Shown: one piece after another, positions 57,320 through 64,000 of the stretch
How the letters are laid out: each line of letters begins with the position of its first letter
Numbering within the stretch: position 1 is the stretch's first letter
Assembly (NCBI GenBank): GCA_023213315.1
Contig: JAKCPI010014281.1
Coordinates: 1-64,000 of the forward strand
Direction of reading: 5' to 3'
Origin: Euborellia annulipes
Taxonomy: Eukaryota; Arthropoda; Insecta; Dermaptera; Anisolabididae
Length of the DNA: 64,000 bases
The notes under the pieces: generated by a model
Seen by the model: the letters and a program-made list of their open reading frames with translations, nothing else
The model's database searches: none
Told to the model about the DNA's origin: nothing
Made by a program: the position numbers and the translations under genes

Positions 57320-57660
57320 AAAGATATAATTCAAAGAATTCACCGTTGGCACTAGTTGAAACATTCTTAAATTTAATTTAATTATATTTATTAGATTAAA
57401 TAACACAAGATTAAGTTTCAAAAGTTTTAAAGATGTCGATGAGAGAATTTATTTTAGCTTAGACGCACACTGTTGCCATCAGTGCTGCCATCTAAGATGA
57501 ATAAATAATATTGTTAATAAATGTAATAGTTTGTGTAATAGCTCTGAAGATAAGGTATTAACTTCGAAATGCGCATAATCTAAAATAAAATATTCTTGAA
57601 ACTTAACCTTGTGTTATTTATTTATCTATAATTAGATGATAATTTAATTAAATAATAGAC
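57320..57660. mobile_element. Inverted-arm element of the 4.7-kb family, short copy
   Basis: Tail CACCGTTGGCACTAGTTGAA (motif CTAGTTGAAACAT at 57352-57364), a left arm to about 57425, and a right arm 57545-57660 ending TTAGATGATAATTTAATTAA. The left hairpin is largely deleted and the right one is present. About 340 bp in total. Confidence 0.55.
57544..57569 (+). ncRNA. Hammerhead-like core, diverged
   Basis: CUGAAGA, U, a 3-4 bp stem II (AAG/CUU), GAAA (57566-57569), palindromic AUGCGCAU and A. The stem I partner has one mismatch relative to 27646-27689 (AUCUA against AGCUA). Confidence 0.45.
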
Positions 57661-58864
57661 CTCCATAGTTGGTAAACATGTTTATTCTAAAGAAGGAAGG
57701 CTACATGCCTGTAAAATTTTAAATATGTGACTGTATGATCCATTGTATATGTGTATGCAGTTAAGTTTTTCGTGTTTTATTTCTGTTTTAAGTGTTTGGA
57801 ATTCCAAAAATTAATTCCGCCCCAGTAATAAGAAATTTTAGAATGACATTAAAATGTTTCTATCTCACTTTGATATTTGTAAATATTGAATATAAATTTT
57901 AACTCAAACGGAATGCCTTTTTTTTAGTAAAAGTTTAAAAAACATTAATATCTTTGTGCATTATAGGGGATGGGACATTAACCAGGGGGGTTATGCCTTC
58001 ATACCTCCCCTCCCCCCCCCTTAAGGAAATGCGAGCCTTCAACGCGAAATTACTCTCAAAATAATTTGAATACATTTTAAGTGTGAGTGTGAATGAGGTC
58101 TTTTAAAAAAAAGTAAAAAAAAAATTAATAAATAAAAAATAAAAAAGTAATTTTTTTTCAATGACACCTACACTTCCCCTCCCTCTTTCAACAGCTTATA
58201 TTTACCCTCTATCCTTCGTGAAATAAAAATATTTAATTTCATATTCAAAAGAATCGTTTTTCGCAGTCAAATTATTTGTTTCTATAATTTTTTTTTCAAC
58301 GATAAAATGATAATAATTACCTTTAATAAGACTCTCAAGAGGGTGTGTGGTTGACGGTGAGGTCAGGGTGGGTTACACTATATTAATTATTCACTTTGAT
58401 TCACTTTAAACACAAAAAGAAGGCAGCGCCTCTCGAACGCTGACTACTGATCGAGAGATTCCACTCTCTCTTTGTGTAGGAATAAAACAGATGAAAATAA
58501 CAATTCCCTTTTATTAAAAGTAAAAAAATACTTTTTGCTCTAATCTAACTGTATTTAAAGATGGAAAAGAATGTAACAAGTGATTTGGAATATTCCAAGG
58601 CCTTTCTTAAATAATCAACCCTTCATCCCCTCCCCCTAATCAAAATAATAATCAACGCTATTTTTGAATGTTTTCTATTTATTTGGCTTCGATTTAGCTA
58701 AAATAAATTTAAAAAACATTCTTTTCAATTTTGCAACCCCTAATCCGATCTTTTTTTTTTTACAGTCACACTTTTTTCAAATTCACACACACATACACAC
58801 AGTCTTTTCGGCAACTTAGCCCATTTAAGACTTTAAACGATACTCGAATGTTTAATATATCTAT
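57661..58864. other. A+T-rich intergenic sequence
   Basis: C and G runs near 57985-58020 suggest a MITE scrap. CGCCTCTCGAACGCTGACTA near 58427 is less A+T-rich but not coding. No gene. Confidence 0.45.
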
Positions 58865-58997
58865 TGGAGGTTCAGGCATTTTTATTTAAGCCATTTGGTA
58901 TCCAAATGGCTTAAATAAAATCATCGGACTGCCTGGGGGTCCGAACCCGCACTTTTGGTATACTAGGTTAGCACGCTAACCCCTACACCAAGCCCGA
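58865..58997 (-). repeat. tRNA-headed SINE-like element with 19-bp perfect hairpin
   Basis: On the minus strand an A-box-like TTGGTGTAGGGGTTAGC is followed about 35 nt later by B-box GGTTCGGACCC, giving a tRNA-like head (58930-58995). The acceptor arms do not pair, so it is not a functional tRNA. Just downstream (58880-58920) a perfect palindrome has 19-bp arms (TTTTATTTAAGCCATTTGG and inverse) around TAT or ATA. Confidence 0.5.
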
Positions 58998-60560
58998 GGG
59001 CACTAAAAATATAAATTTATATAAAAATATTTTTTTTATTTATTCATATTTATTATTTTAATTAAAAACTCCGTCCCAGAATCTTCTAAATTATTTTATT
59101 ATTTTATTTATAAAACTAGCAAACATTTGGAAAATTGATCTTGGTGGCCAATATTCGCGCCTCCCCTTAGACTAGTCCGCCCTAGGGAGGCGCGCCTCAC
59201 AGTTTGGAAAACGCTGGTTTAGAGAATAGCATTATGTTAATGCATCCGAAATATACAGATTATAAAATTCACCAAATTGATTTTTATTTACTGGCAAAAT
59301 CATAGCGATTTAGCCTACATTCTTTTTCTGCAATTGATTTAGAAACGTTACAATAAAACCCTTTAGGTTTTATTTGATAGGACAAAATTAAACAATCTGC
59401 ATTCCGTTAAAAGGAATCAAATCCCGCCAGAGGCAAATCCTGGTCATAAGTCACAACAAAATGGCATACTGGTATAGTCAAGAAGAGAATGAATTTCTAT
59501 ATTATTTTCATCAAACTTTAAATTGTTAATATTTCGAAACTATGTGGCTTATTACTATCTCCATCCAAGCCATTAAAATTTATTTTAATTAAATTAGCGA
59601 CCAAACGATTGAAATAAATAGGAACTGAATCTAAATTGCTTCTCATGCTGAAAAACGCCTTAAACAAATTAAAAAAATGATCTTATAAAAAAGTAACTCG
59701 CATTATTAAATATCTTTTTTCTCCCTTTTTCTCTCAAAGCAGTATCACGAAATATCACCAAAAAATAAACAAAGTAGTTGCAAACTTCTCCCCTCTTTTT
59801 AATCAAAGCTAAACCTCTACGATCCACCTTTGGAACATGGCAGATCAGAGAACTCAGATTAAGGAGAGTGGGAAGGTTTTGCAACTTTGTTATCTAATTT
59901 TTAAGGTTATTTTGAAATTACGTTTTATAAACAATTATTAATATTTGTTTATAAAAACATTCCAAATATCTATTGCGTATCTTGTTCCCATTCAACTCAA
60001 TTTAGATGTTATTATGGCTGAGTCTCGGAAGGTTTGGCCCATTGTAAGCTGACAATAAATATTTACTGATCATTTATATCGCTCTCTGCTGACCGATTCA
60101 CTTCTATTTTTAATAACTTCGTTTAGCACTATACATTTGCTAAAATCTTTCCTTGTCTGATGAATGGTTCCAGACATATAAGCATATTCAGTACATTCAC
60201 ACACGCATATCAAGATTTTTTGCATTTCTGGTGTCTTTATGACTTGAAACGTAAAGATAGATATATCATAAATCGGAGGGTTAGATTTTTCAAGATCATA
60301 AAAATTTTATTATATTATATAAAATAGTGGTGGGAAGTAAAATATATGCTGAATATAGAGGAAATGAAGTTAGACCAACTTAGTTTTGAAAGATTGTCAG
60401 AAGAATTGTGTGTCTTATTTCGAGTAACTCGTGGACGCTAACAATGTTCATACTTGAGTGATGAATTTGTAAAAAGTTTTATATTAAATCAATTTAAATC
60501 AAATTGTGTCCAATAAGATCCTGCAAGGCAGCAACCCGATCTGTATAAAATTGGTCAGAA
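58998..60560. other. A+T-rich intergenic sequence
   Basis: 59150-59215 (CGCGCCTCCCCTTAGACTAG, GGGAGGCGCGCCTCAC) is a G+C-rich patch with GGCGCGCC, probably a MITE end. The minus frame at 59669-59884 has no motif. No gene called. Confidence 0.4.
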
Positions 60561-60568
60561 GTAGATGA

Positions 60569-60988
60569 AGAGATCTTCGGCAACCCATAAGCAGAGACTC
60601 CCTTAGGTCAATGAGAGACGAAAGAAAAGCCCCTTGGAAGAAAAGCCCAAATCCTTTTGATACTGGCCAAAAACCATCACGTTCTCGCCCTCGTGAATCG
60701 ATTTCATATATTCAAAGGCCTATTGTTAAAGAGAAAAGAAAATTCGCCCCCGGGGTCACCCCATCCTCTATGTGGCGGTTGGGAGGAGTTCGCAAACGGT
60801 GTTCACTTCCTGGCTCAAGCACACAATTGCTTCAATATTCAAAGGGGAACAGGTTTGCCTTTTTGTCTGAGAGTCGACAACGATTCTATTTAATCCACAG
60901 ATGTACTACCCATCGACAACATACAGTATTTGTACAGATGCAAACATTTTCTATAGTAATTTCAGAATTGGAATTTTATTGCATATGA
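60569..60988 (+). CDS. Candidate coding segment, 139 codons, unknown
   Basis: Open from just after TGA (60566-60568) to the TAG or TAA near 60988. It begins RDLRQPISRDSLRSMRDERK, APWKKSPNPFDTGQKPSRSR, PRESISYIQRPIVKEKRKFA, PGVTPSSMWRLGGVRKRCSL and is basic and Ser/Arg-rich. At about 43% G+C it stands out, and it is the longest non-repeat open frame I accept as possibly coding. A second frame (60657-60893) overlaps it. No domain, splice site pair or promoter is convincing, and the last third becomes A+T-biased. It could be an exon of a disordered protein, a decayed gene, or chance. Confidence 0.3.
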   Translation, partial: RDLRQPISRDSLRSMRDERKAPWKKSPNPFDTGQKPSRSRPRESISYIQRPIVKEKRKFAPGVTPSSMWRLGGVRKRCSLPGSSTQLLQYSKGNRFAFLSESRQRFYLIHRCTTHRQHTVFVQMQTFSIVISELEFYCI

Positions 60989-61046
60989 ATAAGAACATTG
61001 TTGAGTTTTTTGATACATATGAAATTTGATACAAATCACCTATTTA

Positions 61047-61345
61047 TTGTCTTATAATAATAATAATAATAATAATGATTTAATTTATTGAGCAATCAAG
61101 TTGCTATATAAATGAGTTACAGTTAATAGACAATTAAAACAAACTTCAGAAACGATAACAAATGCATAAGTACAGCTCCACAAATAATTCAAATAAACTC
61201 CAAAACAATAACAAAGCATAAACACAACTCTGCAATAAACAATTCAAACAAACTCAAAAACAATAACAATGTACAAATATAATAAATAATTCGGACAAAC
61301 ACTAAAACAATAACAATGTACAAATATAACTTTGTAATACACAGC
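61047..61345. repeat. ATA/ATT microsatellite and about 60-bp tandem repeat
   Basis: 61040-61075 is (TAA)n. From 61130 to 61345 four degenerate units share CAAACAAACTC/ACTAAAACAATAACAA, then TGTACAAATATAA or GCATAAACACAACTC. Confidence 0.55.
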
Positions 61346-61407
61346 AATTACAAAGTTATTTATTGTTTTAGATATAAAAATATTTATTTCCTTCAAATAG
61401 TATAAAA

Positions 61408-61599
61408 ATAGCCTAAAAAATTTTTTGATAAAATTACCAGCAAATTTTTTAAAATTTTAATTTTATTGAAAATTTTTAAAGCTTTATAGTAGATTTGTTT
61501 TTGTTTTATCCTATTTGAACATATTAAATTGTTTTAATTTTCTAAAAAAAACTTTTTGCCCCCCCCCCCCTGATTCAAATTCGTTCCGGCGCCCCTGAT
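61408..61599. mobile_element. Right half of the GCCGGAAC-ended element
   Basis: Closely matches 1995-2190: AGCAAATTTTTTAAAATTTT, TATAGTAGATTTGTTTTTGT, then CCCC..TGATTCAAATTCGTTCC and CGGCGCCCCTG. Its left half is missing. Confidence 0.65.
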
Positions 61600-62432
61600 T
61601 TCTACTAACTCACATGACATTCTTTATTAAAAGGTCATAAAGTGATATATTTAATAATTTCTTTACCAATACATATGTTATTGAATTACTTGTTTGTTTA
61701 TTTAAAACGTCGGCCAGTAATATATTTTGTTAATTTTTATACATGACATAATTAATCAATTATGACATATCTTTTAAAATTATAGATAAATTGAAATTTG
61801 CATTGTTGTAAAATAGTAAATATGAAAGTCAAAAGTTACTATATAGGCCATTAGATTATATAAAATCATTCCTATATATATATCTATTCCATTTTAATTA
61901 AATTCATACATTACAAAAATATCCAAAATATATGCATGGGATAATAATTTCACAAAGAATTAACAAAAAACAGAATAATTGGATTTGATCCAACCTTTGA
62001 CCTCTGATTTGCAATGTGAATTTATCATTAGGGAAAAATACCTTATTATTAAATAAATGTAGTAAATATCAAATATATCAATTAAATAGGTAGCATTAAT
62101 AAAACAATAATATTTCGGGCGTCATTAATCATTTTGCAAACTTTGTTATTCCTTTTCTTGTTATTTTAAGAGCACCTGCGGCTCCCACACTCTGCTTTTG
62201 AAATAATAAAGATTTCTGTTCGAAACCTACCTTTGAATATAGGACTAGGTATTTATTCAGGAAGAATTATCAAAATAATAATGTTTCCTACTAATTATCA
62301 CATAATTTCCATTATAATTCTCATCTGCATCATCATTCAAATATAATATGACATATGGGAGAAGAATTACCAGGGACGAAAAATAATTGCAGTTTTAGGC
62401 TACTCAGTAGAATTATTTTTAAAGTAGTTTTT
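61600..62432. other. A+T-rich intergenic sequence
   Basis: No gene or recognised repeat. Confidence 0.5.
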
Positions 62433-62640
62433 TACTTTCTCTTACATATGTATATATAAAGAGAGAAAATATGGATTCATCGATAACGAGATTTGGATGA
62501 AAATACACAATCCAAAAAAGTGGTCTGTCTGCGTGTGATCATAATAAAGTATGAAGAAAATGAGAAATTTTATATTTAAGTTAAAAGAGCGAAAATAAGC
62601 TTTTAAATAAAATGGCCAAAGAGTACTGATGTACTTGATT
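62433..62640 (+). repeat. Family A repeat, TA-hairpin half
   Basis: TTTTTACTTTCTCTTACATA, ATGGATTCATCGATAACGAG, AATCCAAAAAAGTGGTCTG, AAATGGCCAAAGAGTACTG. Stops at GATGTACTT. Confidence 0.7.
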
Positions 62641-62738
62641 GTACGATTCTGACGTCACTGCTCTTCGTCAATTAATATTTTTTACTTTCTTAAATTTTTT
62701 AAACCAACTTAAAACATTTAAAGCGAAATTTTGTATCA

Positions 62739-63428
62739 GTTTTTACTTTCTCTTACCTATGTATATATGTAATATATATATAGAGAGAGAAAGTATTGGT
62801 TTCATGTCAAAAATTCGATGTCGAGATTTTGATGGATCTTCACGTTTTGAGGTCCCCTGAATCCAAAAAAGTGGTTTTCGCGACATGGTCTGTCTGTGGG
62901 TGGGTGGGTGGGTGGGTGTGTGGGTGGGTGTGTCTGTGTTCACTTTTAAGCATGAAGGAATTGAGCTATGAGGCTGAAATTTTATATTTAAGTTAAACAC
63001 CCCCGGGACCGGAAAAATAAGCTTTTAATCAAAATCGGCCAAAGAGTACTAGTACTTTACTGATGTACTTTTTCAGTTTTTTTCGATTTTCTCAAAATTC
63101 GCTCTAACGATTTTGATTAAAATTCAAAAATCAATTATTTTTTAGATGCTCTTTCAAATGTATATTCTCGTTTTGCTCTCAAAATTGTTTGAAGCACACT
63201 TTACTCTTGTGCTTCATAGGAAAGATAGGAGAAATGGTTGTCATGGTTACGAAATATAAATATTTTCCCATACTTATAAATTTTACATCTGAATTCAAAT
63301 ATTCCCTACTGCCGGGAACTAAATACATGTCGACACAAAAAATCTGGTGTGACAAGCACAGTACACAACTTTCGATTACCGAAGGTAAGAGAAAGTTGTG
63401 TGCTGTGCGCCAGTCACACCAGATTTTT
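62739..63428 (+). repeat. Family A repeat, reference full-length copy (690 bp)
   Basis: The best-preserved copy. Order: TA hairpin (TTTTTACTTTCTCTTACC..GAGAGAAAGTA); GGTTTCATGTCAAAAATTCG; GAGGTCCCCTGAATCC; GTGGTTTTCGCGACATGG; a GGGT microsatellite (62895-62931); GAATTGAGCTATGAGG; CAAAATCGGCCAAAGAGTAC; TCTCAAAATTCGCTCTAACG; GATGCTCTTTCAAATG; AGGAGAAATGGTTGTCATGG; AACTAAATACATGTCGACAC. The terminal hairpin is 63339-63428, with outer AAAAATCTGGTGTGAC/GTCACACCAGATTTTT and inner AACTTTCGATTACC/GGTAAGAGAAAGTT. No coding frame; pol III boxes not seen. Mechanism unknown. Confidence 0.85.
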
Positions 63429-63670
63429 ATTTTTTAATTATATACAAAGTTGAAGGTCACAACTAATAAATTCAATTAATTTATGTAGTTTCAATAGTAT
63501 TCAATAGATGGCAGATTTAAGGTGTTCACAGAGAGACTGACTTGTTTGCTGCTTTTATTTATATAAATATATTAATTATATTTAATAATAATTTAATTAT
63601 ATTAATTATATTTTGTGAGTTGAGTGTTGATATTTATTTTTCTAATACTTTGCTATATTTTTAGTATCCG

Positions 63671-63702
63671 CTGAGGATGATATCATTGTATTGATATCGA
63701 AA
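63671..63702 (+). ncRNA. Hammerhead-like core with perfect 7-bp stem II, no partner arm
   Basis: CUGAGGA (63671-63677), U, stem II GAUAUCA/UGAUAUC with loop UUGUAU, GAAA (63699-63702), then UAUUCGCAUU. The core and stem II are ideal. Stem III would be only AU/AU and stem I is not evident. The surrounding 150 bp has no inverted copy, so this is a solitary instance. Confidence 0.45.
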
Positions 63703-63739
63703 TATTCGCATTAAATAAATGTAATTGTTTTTGGCTAAT

Positions 63740-64000
63740 GTCTATTTTTTTTATTAATAATAATATTTTATTCAATAACATTTATAATTTAAATTTAAGC
63801 AGTATTAAAATATTTGCAAGTTATTTAAACAACTATAAACAAGGCGAGAAATTGAACCAGAGGTATTGGGTAGTGAGTGTGAGGCGGCGAACTAACGGTT
63901 TTTCCCTAACGACTTTGAAAAAAAAATGGCGTTTTAAATTGTATGAAATTTTATACTCTACTCTGGTATTTCTTAGTAGTTGCCATGGTAACTTCAATTA
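63740..64000. other. A+T-rich sequence to the window end
   Basis: 63855-63905 (ACCAGAGGTATTGGGTAGTG, GAGGCGGCGAACTAACGG) is less A+T-rich and vaguely SINE- or tRNA-like but lacks clear boxes. The last bases GTAGTTGCCATGGTAACTTC may start another family A fragment. Confidence 0.4.

Noticed and set aside
58930..58995. Functional tRNA gene
   Set aside because: A and B boxes are present but acceptor and anticodon arms do not pair properly; SINE head or pseudogene is more likely.
62743..63000. Open frames across the 62.7-63.0 kb region
   Set aside because: They translate a GGGT microsatellite and family A repeat sequence; the same frames are broken in every other copy.
63339..63428. Helitron 3' end for family A
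   Set aside because: There is a terminal hairpin but no CTRR after it, no TC at the other end, and no A^T insertion pattern visible.
1..64000. CRISPR arrays, bacterial operons or a prophage
   Set aside because: No regularly spaced direct repeats, no Shine-Dalgarno-linked gene strings, and transposon types are eukaryotic.
1..64000. LTR retrotransposons or endogenous viral sequences
   Set aside because: No long direct terminal repeats with TG..CA ends and no gag/pol-like frames were visible.

Overview
The window looks like repeat-dominated nuclear DNA from an animal, most likely an arthropod. It is very A+T-rich. It has no operons, no complete gene, and no long open frame outside repeats. It contains animal-type transposon debris: hAT-like elements with 8-bp target duplications, TA-flanked fold-back MITEs, a decayed Jockey/I-type LINE 3' end, and tRNA-headed SINE-like pieces. 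The arthropod assignment is inferred mainly from the LINE tail and the MITE types. It is tentative.

About twenty copies and fragments of one interspersed repeat ('family A', roughly 0.5-0.95 kb) form the background from 3.6 kb to 63.4 kb, on both strands. One end is a pyrimidine/TA/purine hairpin (ACTTTCTCTTACC, then a TA run). The other end is a large hairpin bounded by AATCTGGTGTGAC and GTCACACCAGATT. Other elements are nested into family A copies: a 1.1-kb hAT-like element in a hairpin loop (6840-7938), fold-back elements at 19.7 and 44.9 kb, and a TIR element at 38.5 kb.

The most interesting layer is a set of different inverted-arm elements that carry hammerhead-ribozyme-like RNA motifs: CUGANGA, a stem II hairpin, GAAA, then a short palindromic stem III ending in UH. 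Several also keep a complementary stem I. The clearest are at 5367-5409(-), 24622-24669(+), 27646-27689(+), 32077-32128(+) and 45014-45057(-). The best-preserved host elements (11602-11841, 19725-19964, 27065-27315, 31815-32185, 44898-45149) are 240-371 bp. They have near-palindromic arms, most have a one-sided tail of about 35-60 nt, and they are flanked by direct repeats of variable length (10-16 bp). From established knowledge, this combination points to Penelope-like retroelements or non-autonomous derivatives that move by target-primed reverse transcription. A 13-nt motif, CTNGTTGAAACAT, recurs in the tails of three sequence-distinct families.

Other large structures are near-palindromes at 7.4, 9.4, 39.8 (about 1 kb), 48.4 (about 0.8 kb) and 50.2 kb. 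The last holds two further transposons, each with its own target duplication. There is a tandem array at 53.45-54.4 kb split by the LINE fragment, and a nearly pure G tract at 47.8-48.0 kb.

Host coding evidence is thin. The best candidate is a terminal exon at 51478-51683(+) with a strong acceptor and a downstream AATAAA. Weaker candidates lie at 12385, 23051-23270(-), 38150-38350(-), 45562-45951 (one internal stop), 54614 and 60569-60988. A CpG-rich block at 33190-33440 with GAGA repeats, a GTCACGTGAC palindrome and a forkhead-type inverted repeat is the best regulatory candidate. The remaining long stretches are A+T-rich sequence in which I see no gene.
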